Notes: generated by a model from the letters alone, not told the origin. Counted from the stretch's first letter, positions 12,795-26,537 are shown. The stretch is DNA of 64,000 nucleotides from Magnolia sinica (GCF_029962835.1 NC_080577.1:6820001-6884000); one strand, 5' to 3'. Numbers and translations are program-made.

Positions 12795-15700
12795 TCAAGC
12801 TTGCCATTGCTCGTAAACCTTAAGCTCTACCTCCCCAAAGAAGGGAGATGGAATTTGATCGGTAGACTCAGTAGCCCCAGAGGTAGTCTCATCTTTGCCT
12901 GAAGTGATATCTCCAATTTCTTTACCGCTTCCCAGCTCTTTCCAAGATGTCCCAAAGGAGATCTCGCCATCATAGCTCACTATTGCAGTGGCCTTGGGAT
13001 TTTCCGTCTCTTTTGTGATTTCAGACTTTAAAGGAGTGGTGTTAGCCATGGCAGGAGGATGCTCATACTTCAGCGGACCCAGTTCCTGTACGTCAGATAC
13101 TGAAGTTTCAGTGGTGGCAGTAGGTGATGGGTCTGAATGTCCCCTTGGACTGGATTGGTTCCTCGATAGATTCCGGTGAGCGTGGGAATGCCAATGTTTT
13201 AGACCCTTGACGACTCTTTCAGTGAATACCGCCTTCTTCATGCCTGAACCCATCTGTTGGGTCATATTGAGCATGGGAAGTCAGACATGGAAACAGCTTT
13301 CTCCAACCCCTGCAAATCTGGGTTAAAAAATTGGATGACATTTATGCGTAGGAGGAATTATAGGTTCCGATACCTCAGGAAATGATTTGTGTCCTCATGT
13401 ACCCGGTCCCTAAAGGTGGGGCCGATGATTCCATGGTGCAGACTGATCATCCGAGGGGTCTCACCATGGATCAGGATGCCCACAAATCTACCAGTTGAAG
13501 ATCAATAGCCGTCAAAATCTTTGGCCTTTACCTTTGGACTCTTTCTATATTGTTATTCATAATTGTTTACTTGTACGCAACGGATTGAAGTGTTATGTTC
13601 TTCCAATCTGGGACACTTTTGGGTCCCCCATCGATGATGAGCCTCATCAGATCAATGGGCTGGATAACTGAACCATGTGCCCCAATTGTACCGAATGCCA
13701 CTCCAGGGCACTATTCATGTCCTTATGCATTGGGACCCTATAATTCCTTCTGTGTAATGTTACCTGTGTGACAAGTGTATAGAGAGGGAGCGTTACATAG
13801 CCACAAAGGAGTTGAACAATGACGCCCATGGCTACCCATAGGACTATATCCTCCGTCTTTCGATTGTAGCAGGATTTCAACCCGAACTCGTACTGCATTT
13901 CAACCTATTAAGCCATAGGGATGCATGAAAATCTCTTAAGCTCATTGACTAGAGATACCTACCCATGCCCATGTGAACATTGCCAGCTGAAAAGAGTTCT
14001 GCAAGGTATTGACATCTTTATTCAGCGTCTCTGATCATATGAATGTGATCATGATGGTATAGACTGCTATATGCACATACTTTCATACATATTTACCTGG
14101 AAGAGGATGAAATGGAGGAGATGGAGGAGGAATTGTGGCCGACCAAACCAGAAGAGGTTGTCATTGGGCTTCACAAGCATTGTCCCTCGAACAACAACTG
14201 ACTCGTTACGGCTCTTCAAGCACATCTTAGTTATGATGACTTGTAGTTTTGTCCCCACAATCAAAGACATCTGCCAACAGATACATAACTCTTGTTTATC
14301 ACAGCCTGCTGTTGTTAAGAGATGCTATGAGTTGCGTTTTTGGGCTTACCACTAAAGGAATAAAAGGCAGCCAGAAATGGTTATAAAATACTGCCAGATG
14401 AAAGAAAAAGAGAAGCAGCAAACATCAGGAACTGGAGGACTAGTATATCCATAAACAAGAAGATAGCTTGAAGTGATTGTTTTACCATGTGCACTGAAAA
14501 ATATGAAGAATATGGAGAAGATCCAGATCCAAAAGCTGCATGAAACAAAACCCAAGATCTGAAATTAGGAACTCCTGTGGAGTGGTGGTGATAAAAATAA
14601 GAGCGGTTTAGCTGTTTCATTGAAACAAATTTGAAAAGTGGGTAATTTGATTTAGATTTTGTCCTTTTTACCTTATTCCTACCACCACTTCAAAATCTTT
14701 GTCATAAGTTCTGGTGAGGAACTTTTGGAATTCAAAGTTGCTGCCCTCAGCGAAATGGGCCTAACAGATCAAGAGAAGCACAGGCTTCTGTAACCATTAG
14801 AAAGCACATTCGATGAAGCACATACGGAGATGCATGGATATTAATAGTCAATGCATAGCAGAATGAGGGCATGAGACAACAGTCTTTCTGCTCTATGAGG
14901 TATGATACGGTCCTGCTCATCTGTGTATTATTTGCTTACAAGGTGGATTTCATGCATGTGGGGCCAACGTGGTTCAATGGTCCAAACCGTTGAAATGGAC
15001 CTTACCATGGATTGGGATTCCCTCGAAACATCCACATTGAAATATCATAACCCTTAATATCTGGCCAAGGCTTTGTTCATTGTGAACTGTTTGATTTACT
15101 TTCCTCACACCCATGTACTTGTTTGTAGGCCATAATATCGAAGGGTTGGGATCTTCAAAGTTCAGCCCCATCCATATTGATGCCCGTCATGTCAATGGTT
15201 TGAATCATGAATCCATGGTCCTCAGCGTGTATAAAATCCAACTTGTTAGCAAACTGTACACTTCCTATACCCCCGCTAATAGTGTATGGTTTGTATATGG
15301 CATATGCATAATTAGTCTGTCTTTGTGGTGTTAGCTTACTGCAATGAATCCATTGCGAAGAGTGAAATAATCAGCCTTGGTGACAGACCCACGAAATTGT
15401 CGAAGGAAACAAACCTGCCAAAATGGAAGATCAATCAAGGATATCCCAACAAGCACTACTGATGCATCTGAGGTTAGTAAGATGGTGAAACAGACATACA
15501 GGCCAAAGCAAGGCAGGGTGGTTGCTCCAGTACTTGAGATGGCGTTGTCCAAATGAAGTCTGTCGGGTGAGCCTGAACCTCCTTGGGTCTGAAAGCACAT
15601 TCAGCTAACATCATTGCGGCACAAAGATAGAGCCATGCTTCTAGTTACACTCCGGTGTGTGTTTGGATTGGTGAAAACAATGGCAAATCACAGAAATGAG

Positions 15701-18700
15701 ATCAATTTCCACACATAGGAGATTTCCCCCTGTTTGCTAATACACAATTAGGTGGAAATTGATTTTCATTTCCATGGTTTTCCTCAAAAAAAAAAAAAAA
15801 AACGTGTAAAATTATTTTCTAAGAGAACCTATTAAATCTAAATTTTTACAATTATGGGAGACAGTTCTATCTGTTTGACCGTTGATGTTTTAACATTTTT
15901 ATGAAAACATCAAATCCAAACTAAACTACAGAAACTGTTGGATTCCATAGTTTCCAGTTCCTAAGGATTTTATAGGTGTTTTCCATGTCTACATTTTATA
16001 TTCTTTCTATCCAGATGGGCCTAGTAAACTTCTTCCATCGGTGAATATTTTTGTTGTTGGATTAAAAGTTGGGCGTCAACCGTCAGAATCAATGGACAGC
16101 TAAGGGTATGACTCAAATGTACTGTTGTGGCCCACCCACTCACGTTGTCTTCTTTTATAGGGGTATTGATTGAGCAGGACATAATGTCAAAACCAATGGA
16201 CAGCCAATGGAATGACTTGGTGTGCTGCTGTGTCCCACCTGATTAGCAGATCAGCCTTTTTCCTTTTTCTTTTTTAATTATTATATACCAGGTGATATTC
16301 ATGTTGTGGCCCTTGATAGAAGTGGAATTGCAGAACAGGATTCCTGTCGCCGATCCCAATTAACTGGGATAAGGTTTAGATGATCATGGTGTTGGTGATA
16401 TCCATGTTGTGGCCCATCTTTTTCACATTCTACACGTGGCATATTTGTGGAAAAGAAATGGCTGCAGCATGTGATCATTTCTCTAATTGGTTTACATTCC
16501 AAAAAAGCATGTCGGTTTTGTACCTGACTTGAAAACGTTTTGGAATTGAACTGAAGTTAAAGGCAACTAGATTGAAAATGTTCTCTTTTCTTTGCTTATC
16601 TAATCGGTGACCTGCTTTTACGGATATGTTGTAGGCATGTAAGAGATCCAAAATCATCATCTGATGCCCAACCTCTGATGGGCCATGTCCCAGAATCACA
16701 CAAGTGGATGGTCAAAGGAACTTCGGCTGACCTTCTGTAACCATCCTTCTTTTTTTTTTTCGCTGTTTTCCCCCAGAAGGCCTCAATATAACACTAGAAT
16801 TGTCAGATTGTTGATTTTTTGGTATGTAGAAGCAGACGTGCACACGTTGAGTGGGCCAGAACGAGTGCACTGAGTCATACTATATTGTGTAGGGTAGTGG
16901 ATCAAGTTTCCAACTTTCCAACATCTGATCTTTTTTTATCAGGCAACAGAAAAAATGTTAAGGTTTTCTGTAAAAGGCTCAAGCAAGACCATCTCCTGTT
17001 AGTTGAACTTTGGCTTATGCCAAAGCTGTTGCCACAGCGTCTACGCTAAGGCGGGCGGGCCTGGGCCAAGAAAAAGCAAAATGAAAGAAATTGGGTTGAA
17101 CCAACTAATTCAAAATCAGTGCCCAAACCAACCCAGGCTCCCCTGTTACTGGGCCTGAGTCGTAATGTGCACAAGCCATTCAGTCAAAGATGCAGTGCGC
17201 GTAGTGCTAACTCTGGCACTGTAGATCCGATGGCCAAATAGCCATGCTTGGATGGATAGCCATTAGGATTGTCTAGTTGGTGCAATTTTCTGCTACTGTG
17301 GCCCATGTGCTGTGTGTCCCATGAGATACACGGTCTCAATCCCCATGGATGCTGTGTGTCCCCAAGTTCCAATCAAAGACCTTAGGTATTCTTCTTTTCT
17401 TGGCCACCCCAGGAATCAGGGACAAGATTGATGGTGGTGGTGATGATAAGCCAAGGGCTGGGATCTTTCTCTCTGTAAAAGATTTTTTGGGGTATCACAT
17501 CAAAGGTAGTGCTCGTCAGATCAACCTCCTTGGATCCTAGGAACAATGATACCTGGATCACTGAACCATGGCCCCACTTCCATGGACTGGGTCCATCAAG
17601 ACACTGGGCAGATCTTGATGCACCGGGTGCCAAAACAATATCTCATTTAGATGGAAAAGAACTTTCTAGTACTGATTAAGGTTGATATTAGTCAAACATT
17701 ATATCTTATTATTTTATTATTAGTTTAAAGTTTACTATATTATTTAATAAGTGGCCGGTAATGTATGGGTTGGTACGGCTCTACTTATAAAACTTTTTAT
17801 TATTTATAGAGAGGGTGGGGTTACCATGTCTGATTTGATATTCCAGTGTCGTTGTCTCTTCTTCCCATGTTTTCCATCTCTTCATCTGAGAGTATTCAAA
17901 TCCAATTGTTAAAGAGTATGGTTAGTGGTCTGATATGAACAAGAAAGAAATGAAGATGATATATCAGAGGGAAATAACAGTATTAAATGACAAAAACAAA
18001 AATGATTAGCTTCACTCCTAACAAGAAAATCACAGAATAAACTTCAAAATATAGTGTGAGATTTGAAATCTGAGATATGATCTTTTATAGCTGACCCAGT
18101 TAGTTGGGATAAGGGTTACATGATGGTGATCCTTGAGGTGAATGCTTCAGGAATGGCAATTTTGTTACTTCAAACTTCATTGGACTAATAATTGCAATCC
18201 AAATTGATGGTGTATCCAAATGCGTCCTTAAGATTCATTACCTTGAAAGCGCCAAGACACATGGTTATGACACAGTAGAGAACATGAAATACTGCCAGCA
18301 CAAAGATGAAGATGTGAAGTTGCATGATTCCTTCCCTTGATACAAGAGAAACCATCCCCTGCCCGTCCAAACACAGCAACGTCAATCCCTCAATCAAAGA
18401 TAGCCATGCCCTTTCACACACCTTTACTGATCACTTACATCCAGTTGTAGGTTACCACCCATTTCTTATGCTTTCTGATTTTACCTAACAATCGGTTGTA
18501 CATGTGATCAATCATCTTAATAATGTCTATTAGGGGGTGTTTGGATCGTAAGTTACTTAAGATAAGCTACTTAATTATCTTATCTTGATTTCTATTTATT
18601 AAACTGAAGTGATTAAGTAACTTTAAATAAAAAAGTTATTTATAATTTGCTTATAAACCAAACTTTAATCTCAATAAGTTACTTATCTACTGTTGTAAGT

Positions 18701-19896
18701 AGAAAAAGTAATTTATTTGGTGGTATCCAAACAGGTCCTTGGTGGCAAAATTTAGTACCTTATCTTTATTCCACTAAATACTAATATGGTTACCGTAGTC
18801 TAAAAGGCCGTATTAGCTCATTCACGACTGATTTTAGGTATTCACTATCATAAATACAAGAAACCCATGGTAGATGTAGTATCAGTACAGGATATTATGA
18901 TACCTTTGCTTCACAAGAGTCAGAGATATCACTAGAAATGGTAGTGTTTAACCCCGAGATCTGAGTGGTCGAGGAGACAACAGGTATTGCAGACGAATCG
19001 TGATCATCGCACGGTAGGAAAGAGTTCCCCACGCCTTTGCTTACACAAATTCTAGATATGGGCACTTCTCCAACCGTTAGAAGTAATGATATGAAGCCCA
19101 TTTTCATCAGTTCTACATTTAAAAAAAAAAAAAATTGAAATTAAAATTTGTTAAAAAAACCAACTTAACAGAAATTTCTATCAATTAATCAAAACCCATT
19201 TCTGGTGTGATCCTAAAAATCTGCCTCACCGGTTTTGATCTTCTGCAGGGCTCCATTTAGAGGCTTCCTCTTCTGCCTTTTGAGAAACTATGAAAATGAG
19301 AGATATGGTGAATACAAAATATACTGTGTATGACTGTATGTATGAACATGTTCTTGCATGGAACGATCTCTTAAGAGACCGGGAATGTCGATGAGCGTCC
19401 AAAAGATGAGGAGAGAAGTATCTTGAGATTGAGAATCGCTTTGATGGTATGGTCTTTGAGTCCGTAGGGATTTCCTCAAAAGTTTTCTCTTGATTTCTTG
19501 TTGTATCTTGCAATGAGGTTGCTATCTCCTTTTATGGAAATCCACCTTTCTATGATGCTTGGCACCCCCTCATGCTATTGAAATGCCAATCCACATTATT
19601 CTTTAATTTTACAAAATAAATACCAATTATAATATTAATAATATGTTAAAAACGAGTTTAGAAATCTGGATTAATTAGCATACCATTCTAAGGAATACCT
19701 GGGCCTCCACCATGAACAGTCAGGATCAAGAGGGCCTCAAGGCCATTGATCCAACACAGACATGGACACAAGCATGCATACATACCTTGGTCAGAAGGTG
19801 GAATACACCTTCAATGAAGAAAGAAAGGAGAATGAGGAGGGAACAGACGATGGAAACAGCCCATGTAGGTGTATCCTTGAGAGAACGTGGATCCAT
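12795..19896 (-). CDS. MLO: MLO-family protein, copy A (14 exons, 565 aa, intact)
   Basis: Plant MLO proteins are seven-transmembrane plasma-membrane proteins with a cytosolic calmodulin-binding tail. Some are required for powdery mildew entry, others act in root or pollen-tube signalling. Exons: 19896-19786, 19287-19230, 19112-18904, 18358-18242, 17885-17825, 15588-15500, 15414-15340, 14760-14672, 14535-14486, 14390-14350, 14270-14097, 13998-13963, 13892-13764, 13253-12795. All have GT..AG borders and compatible phases, 1698 bases. Residues 10-33 ('[18 protein letters not shown]') are TM1. C79 and C91 lie in the first outer loop. 'DNLFWFGRP' (about 337-345) is the family hallmark. '[18 protein letters not shown]' (about 418-437, Trp 434) is the calmodulin-binding helix. 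The tail holds 'YDGEISFG'. Subfamily is unsure; the tail and tandem setting resemble MLO3-like proteins. Confidence 0.93.
15645..15930. mobile_element. Possible MITE in intron 5 of MLO copy A
   Basis: 'gtttggattggtgaaaac' near 15661 faces the inverted 'gttttcat..aaatccaaac' near 15903-15920, which looks like terminal inverted repeats. Exact ends and target duplication could not be fixed. A poly(A) run lies at 15786-15802. Confidence 0.3.
18533..18738. mobile_element. Tourist-like MITE in intron 3 of MLO copy A
   Basis: The left end gggggtgtttggat and the inverted right end ggacctgtttggat match the PIF/Tourist terminal pattern. Flanking triplets are tta (18530-18532) and ttg (18739-18741), close to the TTA duplication of this group. 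The 206-bp AT-rich interior contains repeated 'aagttactta' words in both orientations. Confidence 0.6.
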
Positions 19897-21490
19897 CTAT
19901 CTTGCAAATTCTTTCTTGTGATTTCACAGGACTAGATGGGCTGATGATGCATGTATATTTGGGTATGTGGATTTTTATTTTATTTTTTAATATGATGATA
20001 ACCGTTGGCTTTATCGGTACGGCTGACCATTTCTTTTTTCAATCGGTACGGTCGATCATAGACACGTAAGAGCATTGACTTTGTGTAGTACACATGACAA
20101 ATTCCACTATAAAAAATCAACATAACACATGGGTGACAAAGTGCATGTGAGGACTTCCGATATTACTGCTTTAAAATATATGCGTCTGTCTGTCTACAAC
20201 ATGAGTGTGGTCCACCTGATCTTTGGATATGCTTTTAATTTTTGGCTTAAGCACTAAAATTATCTGATAAAATGGATGAACCGAGTGGATCAAATAAATA
20301 AATCATGGTGGGCCCCACAGTTTACTCAGTACGCAATCCGCTTCTGGTTGGTTGTGGGTCGACTCCAGAGGAAGGGGTGGGTTTGGGTTAGACAACTTGG
20401 TTGGAATTCGGGTCTGGTTACTTGTTGGATCCTCATGAGGCTGGATCCGAATCGGGTGGACCAATGCAACCCACCCGAGTTGCACCCCTACTTATGAACT
20501 GTCTTTCTTGGGCCCGAATTGACTAGGCCCGTCAAGGCAACTCATTGACTCGGCCGACTCCCATTCTTCCTTCTCTCTGTCTACACCTTCCCATGTCAGG
20601 TACTGGCCATCAGATGCGTGTGCTGGATCCATGCCTTTCATCAGACCATTTACCTAGAAGGTTGTTCTGTAGATGGGCCACATAGCAAAGGTTTCACTGA
20701 TCAGCGAATCTCACCATCCTTGTGAATTTTGGTTTGAAACTTATAATAGCTGTCCAGGTGGGGTCCATGAGGATTGTTGCATCGTAGACCATCTATGGTA
20801 AGAATGTCTAGATGAACATCCTGGATCACCAGTGCTGGAGAGTGGGGTGCTTTTGCACATTATTCCTCGTGCTCGTTAGATGGACGGTCCAGATCATCCA
20901 CTGTGAATCATGTGGTCAAATCATGGATGGGCCAGGGGAGATGGAACCCAGTTGCCATGAAGCCCGTCTACAACGATTCTCGAGCCCGGATATTCACGGT
21001 CTCCTTGGGCCTCGAGTTTTAACAAGTAGGCCCCAGAGATCAATGATCCAAGCCGTTCATACAATAGGATACAAGATAAGTAGACCATGCCCAAAATATA
21101 TCCCTGATTAGAAGCTTATATGCGTTAGATCCGTCCTTTTTTTCCCATTCAATATAGACCGTTGCTACATTCATTTCTCGACTCGTCAATTCCACTGCTT
21201 TCTTAGCCGCCTTTATCAACCGAAACCGGAAGATATTGAAACAATTAATTTTGAGATTTTGAACGGGAGAGATGCTTAGGAGGTCGAAGCATTTTCTACC
21301 GTCCTTTTTTTTTTTTTTTTGGTTTAGAATTGCAAAAACTTGGTGCATTATTTAAGTTCCATGTCGTAAAAACAGGCTGATCTGATGATGAGGTGGGCTG
21401 CGGTCCACATCTTTAAATTGAATGTTGACTTCTTGTAAATTAAAAATGTGGAATCCACACCGGTTTCAATATGTAAATTAATCTTAATTA
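19897..21490. other. 5' flank of MLO copy A and intergenic repeats
   Basis: No gene recognised. The promoter of the minus-strand MLO should lie in the first few hundred bases, but I see no convincing TATA box. 20200-21110 contains the GTGGGCC-type repeat DNA common in this window. A poly(T) run lies at about 21304-21320. Confidence 0.5.
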
Positions 21491-21494
21491 GATA

Positions 21495-21905
21495 TGTCTG
21501 TGAGTAATCCACCCCGTCAATCTGTTTTTCGAGCTCATTTTAGTACCAACAACAAAAAATGAGACACAGTCAAGACTCAAGTGGGCCACACGAGAGGGAA
21601 AACTAGGAAAAGAAATGCCTACCGTTGAAACCTTACTAAGCTCCATCTTGATGTTTATATGCCATCCAAACCCTTTGTAAAGTCATTACCACTGGGATGA
21701 ACTGAATACGTAAAAAACCTTATACTGATACCAAACTTTTCCTGTCACATGTATATTTCAACAGTGTTCGTTAATCTCCACTGTTTCCTCTCATGTGTCT
21801 CACTTGAGTCTTGGATCCGGCTCATTTCTTATTTCAGGTTCTAAAATGAACTTTCAAAACGGATGAACGGGGTGGATTCGTCACAAACATCACGGTGGGC
21901 CCCAC
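21495..21905. mobile_element. Foldback MITE, copy 1 of a dispersed family
   Basis: The left arm 'ccaccccgtcaatctg' through 'agactcaagtgggccacac' and 'ccgttgaaacc' is matched by the inverted right arm 'ccaccccgttcatccg' through 'agactcaagtgagacacat' and 'ctgttgaaat'. The arms are over 120 bases long with a spacer of about 150 bases. Outer limits are approximate and no target duplication was found. Confidence 0.6.
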
Positions 21906-22014
21906 CTAACTTCCCTGCCCCGAATTTTTCGGAAAAGCCTTTTGCAGTAAATCGGTGTCTGCCTGGTTCTGGGACGCGGTTTTGGCCAGTGACACTGCAA
22001 GTAGTTGGATAGCT

Positions 22015-22370
22015 ACTGGTCAGAACTATGTGGGCCCACCATGATATATGTGTTATATCCACACCATCCATCCATTTTTACAGATCATTTTACTATATGA
22101 ATTCAAAACTGAAGCAGATCTAAATCTCACATGGACCACACCACAAAACCCAGTAATGATTGAATGTCCACCATTAGAAACCTCTTAAGCCCACTGTAAA
22201 GTTTATTTGACATCCTGAACTTTTATAGCCCATTAATGGTCAGTCACCACTATTTCCTGTATATTCCACCTGATAATTAGATCTACTTCATTTTTTTCAT
22301 AATATTCTAAAATGATCCGGCAAAATGGATGAATGAACATATATCAAGGTGGGCCCCATGGTAAGTGCCA
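22015..22370. mobile_element. Foldback MITE, copy 2
   Basis: 'gggcccaccatgatatatgt' at the left faces the inverted 'gggcccaccttgatatatgt' at the right. Inner shared words are 'atccattttt..agatcatttta' and 'gcagatctaa'. Same family as 21495-21905, 34685-35080, 53998-54555 and 58860-59310. Confidence 0.6.
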
Positions 22371-23725
22371 CACCATCTTAGGTGAGTCCAGGGTCTCACC
22401 TAATCCACTATCGCGTCCTTGGTTCTGCCAACTCGCGCTCCTTCAGCACCACCTTTTCATTAGAGTTTTAACTGTTGTATGCTAATCATGATGCATGTAA
22501 TGCATCAATTCTATGGATCCCTTTGTAGGAGGTTATTTAGGCATGAGTCTAAATATAAGGCAGATCCAAATCTCAAGTGGACAACACCATAGAAAATATA
22601 TTATATTGTATTTGGGTACTGTTTGGATTCGTGTATAGTATTGTATTGTATTGTATTTGGGTACTGTTCATGTATACAAAGGACATGCCTTAGAATACAT
22701 CCTTATCACCATGCCATTATTCAATGTTTGGATAGGAGGTATTGTGCGGGCAAGTATAATGTATCTTGTACAGATCAATGTTTGGATATAAAGTACTAGG
22801 CATGCGTATTGTACAAACGGTCAACATTCAATAGCTGCTTTGTGCGGATTGTTGATATATAATTTTTAATTCTCGTTTCTTTCATAGGTGGTGGTGCCCA
22901 CCGTTAGTTGATATGCTTCATCTGATCTGGCCAACGTGAGCTGATCCATCCGTCATGATCTAATCCGTCCAACATGAGGTGATCCGTCCACCGTCACTTT
23001 TTAATTCTTGTTTTTTTCATAGGTGGTGGTGGTATGGTTTGATTTTTTCTTTCTTTCCTTTCCAATTCTCCTCCACTTCATATGACGGTGGTGGCCACTG
23101 TCAGTTGATGTGATTCATCTGATCCGTCCATTGAAGAATTTTATCCATCCATTCAAAGAAATGATGTTAACCACGGTATAGATGGCATCTATCGGGGCAT
23201 TATCAGCAACATCGACCATGACCTCTGATTAACAGTTAGAAAATGATCGCATGCCAGCGTGAGTGACAAGCGCAGGAACATACTGGGAGAAATGTCTGTC
23301 CGAAAAGGGAGAAAATGGTTAACTATAGGAAAAGGCTGGTCTGATTGCCCAACCGTAGACCCCACGATGAGGTCGGAGCTCATCCAGACCGTCCATTGGT
23401 TTTGAAATAGCCGACCGACCGTGATGTGGCCCACCTTTGCGTCATACTATATCCCAGAGGGAGACGATGAGACAAAATAATATGATAAAGTTACCTGTGA
23501 CTTTAAAACAAAACAAATGACAGCTTCTTCCAGAGGACCTAGTTCAAAAAATAAATAAATAAATAAATTTTACCAAGATAGTTCAAAAACTTCATCTGTT
23601 AATTTCTGATCGGTTTATCCAACCCGATTTGAACTTATCTGGAATACAGTCCATGATACAGTCAAAGGACCGAGTCATGAACAACTAAAAACTATAGCTG
23701 CAGAATTCACCTCAGCCATTCACTG
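22371..23725. other. Repeat-rich DNA, no gene seen
   Basis: 'ctttcataggtggtggt' and 'catctgatc.g.cca' blocks recur at about 22875-22960, 23015-23110 and 23090-23130, a degenerate direct repeat with a period near 150 bases. The tentative left end of the Harbinger element lies at 22614. No coding region could be supported. Confidence 0.45.
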
Positions 23726-23729
23726 TAAC

Positions 23730-24272
23730 TAAATCTGAAAGAAAAACCTTATACCGGCATAAAAAATCAACAATCCAAGTAACAAACGAAATAGCAGAGT
23801 TATGCATTGATCGTCTCCAACATCAGCAACGGTCACCCTCTCGGCATTGGCAGCTTCCCGCACATTCCTAGTGGCGATTTGGGTTCGATCTGTGAGAGCA
23901 GCTACACAGTTGCCACTGTCCATTGTTGAGGGACGATGAGATACACGAACAGCGACACTTCTAGTTGCTCGTCACGCCGTCCAATCGGGGAAAGAAGCCT
24001 AAATGATATACTAAACAGATTTTTTTTCTGCCAATCAAGAAATGGATATGATGTATTCTTCATTGATTCAACTAACAAAATAATTCTACATATGAAATAA
24101 CTAATATCCTACTAACCTGATACTGATTCTAGGCATTCGTAGCATCTTCGAAAGTCGGGAAAGACTTGTGTTTACATCCACTGAAACCGTGAACTTGAGC
24201 ATTGCAGTCATCCCATGTTACATAGATCCCGGGATTCCTTCCCAAAAACACCACATAATACTTTTGCTTCAT
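23730..24272 (-). pseudogene. ORF with RNase H1 hybrid-binding/viroplasmin-like domain and C-terminal membrane segment
   Basis: ATG at 24272 begins 'MKQKYYVVFLGRNPGIY', then 'TWDDCNAQVHGFSGCKHKSF' and 'PTFEDATNA', followed by a TAG where Trp is expected. This is the small domain shared by the N-terminus of eukaryotic RNase H1 (RNA:DNA hybrid binding) and caulimovirus viroplasmin. A likely donor lies at 24119 (CAG|GTTAGT). The downstream exon, before the stop at about 23730, reads '..TRSVAVRVSHRPSTMDSGN' and ends in a hydrophobic segment 'LLLGLLIFYAGIRFFF'. Its place next to the Harbinger ORFs on the same strand suggests it is a third element gene. Its function there is unknown. Confidence 0.5.
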
Positions 24273-25309
24273 TCTGCTGTAAGTATTAATCAATGCCTTA
24301 ATCAATAGGATAACTAGAAAAAAAGTTTTAAAAAAAAATAGTTATCTTCCTTTTGCCACCGTTAACAAATCATTCAAATTTTAAGTGACCCGTCATCACT
24401 CCAGGCCTGATTTATAGCGCCCTGAATTACAAAATAATCTGTCAACTGTAATGCAAGCGAAGAGTGTATGAGTCCTTAATGCAATACTCATATTGTCATT
24501 CAACATCAAAACTTCACATTCGTAGAATTATTAGCAGTGTTACTTTGAAATGCTTCACAACAAGCCGGAGTAGCATCAACTAATCGATTTTAGAGGCTAC
24601 ATGTGCAACCAAAAATACTAACAAATGTGGATGTAATAAAAATATGATAGGTAGTTGATAATTGGAAAAACAAAAATAGACCATCACCAGAATATGAATC
24701 ACAAACCGAAATCACAAACATCTAAATTCACGCGATATCTGTAAAATTGTATCTGAAAAGCAATTCTCAACCAGTTACACTCAGAAATCCTCCAACATTT
24801 TACTTCAGCAGAAGTTTCTGCTGAGTAAGGACACCTGTGACACAAGTACCATTCTCAACCACTCACAGTCAGAAATCCTCCATCATCTTTACCCACTAGA
24901 TATAACAACTGAAACATGACAACTATGAGATGAAGAGTGTTATGAATCACAGAAGGGCAAAATTCCTCCAACATAATCAGTCAGTAGAAACTATTACTGA
25001 ATAATGGAAACTGCCACCAGATATAATCTTAAACAGAATATCACATAACAGTTAAAGTCAGAACCTGCAACAAAAAGTAACATTGCAGATTTAATATATA
25101 ACAGTCCAAGACATTAAAGATCTGATTACTGCTCCAGCAGTAATCATATAATCTACACCGTTGCCAAGAAGTAAACCCAAACGCACCCATTCACAGTCTC
25201 ACTAGAAACAGTATCCACCCCAAAAGCAAGAGGAAAAAAAAAAAACCAGTTATAACCACATAACAGTTAGCATAAAAAATAAAAGGGCCATTTTCAATCT
25301 GGACCACAG
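24273..25309. other. Non-coding spacer inside the Harbinger element
   Basis: No gene seen. A short direct repeat 'cagtcagaaatcctcc' or close variants occurs near 24778 and 24868, and 'gaaat.cc.ccaac' again near 24960. AT-rich. Confidence 0.4.
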
Positions 25310-26537
25310 CGAGGAAGGATAACTTTCTCTATCCATTCCTTTCGTCATTCATGTCCCAGCTTAAAAAAAAAAAAAAAAAAAAACCTGCACTGATTAAATC
25401 ACCCTGCAACACCCTAACAGCCCGAATTTGATCTCCACTGGAAAGACCATCCACCTCCTCAAGGATACCCAAAAGACGTTGCACACGCGTCATACTTTTC
25501 CCCTGCGCCATTATAATGGTTAGGTTGTTCATGACTTTTGCGACCTCCCCCATCCTGTCCCTAATCTGTTCACTCGGTCTACTCTTCCTACGGCTAAAAT
25601 CACTCCCATCAGCGTGACTATGACGAGAACATGAGGTGGCTTCCATTGGGCTTCTGTTTGTTCGCTTTGCCCGATTTACTGAACCCTCACCACTGTGAAA
25701 TCGGGGAGTTGCACTCTGATCATCCTCATCTAAGGATGAGAGACGCACAGTCTGGAAGGGCTCCTCCTCCGATTTATCATCGGAGTTCATTTCGTCATGG
25801 CTGCGCCGTTTTTCGGATATAGGAGAAGAATATGCCGTACTCGCAAACTCATCGTGGGCAAAATCATTACCAAACATGAAGGCGAGATCGTCCCATCTGT
25901 CCATATGTTTGCCTCAAACCCGTTCGGCATAGGGGTGGGTCTGTTCGCACAATGACAAAATGTTATAATCATTTATTACAAATCAGTTATTTAAAATATA
26001 TTAAGCAATTATAAAATCAATTCATATCACAATGTATCCTTCCCATACATCCTCGGTAGCTATCACCATCTTCTGGGAGTTGTCCCATCCGAATCCTGAG
26101 ACATTGAGTATGTCCTTTATTGCTCAATATAGCCTCTTCAAGGTCTGGAGCCGGTTCGAAATATGTCGGTTCTCTAACAATATCCCACAAGCATCGTATA
26201 TCTCTTTAATGGTGGCTTCATAAGCTTCGAGTTTAAATCTGATGTCACTTTTAAGACCTAGATTCACCTGTTCCACCAACGCATCAACTAGTGCGTTGTC
26301 CATACTATCTGTCCGTTGAATTCTACTTACTCTACTTGAACCACCTAAAGTACGCTTCAGTTGAGGGACATTTCTTGGTGATGGCTGGGTTTTTGCGGAA
26401 GTTTGCTTCTTTTTTGGAGTGCCACTTTTTTCAATAAGTGAGCTTGGGCAATGGTTGGACACAAGAACCTTTTTACTAGGTGATGACTCAACTTCTTTCT
26501 TCTTCGTGTCCTTGAATGTGCTCCGTAAAAAATTCAT
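25310..26537 (-). pseudogene. PIF/Harbinger ORF1 (Myb/SANT-like) pseudogene
   Basis: Harbinger elements encode a Myb/SANT-like DNA-binding partner needed by their transposase. Minus-strand 26537-26124 starts with a basic Ser/Lys tail and then 'NALVDALVEQVNLGLKSDIR' and 'GILLENRHISNRLQTLKR', the Myb_DNA-bind_3 core. A TGA follows and then 'AIKDILNVSGFGWDN'. 25904-25329 continues with 'AYSSPISEKRRSHDEM', an acidic Ser-rich stretch, and 'QIRDRMGEVAKVMNNL', the usual C-terminal helix region. A poly(A/T) insertion at 25363-25383 disrupts the end, which can still be read in another frame ('RKEWIEKVIL'). Confidence 0.75.

Noticed and set aside
24120-24272. Viroplasmin-like domain as a sign of an integrated caulimovirus
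   Set aside because: No movement protein, coat zinc finger or reverse transcriptase of that group lies nearby, and the same domain is present in cellular RNase H1. The Harbinger context explains it better.
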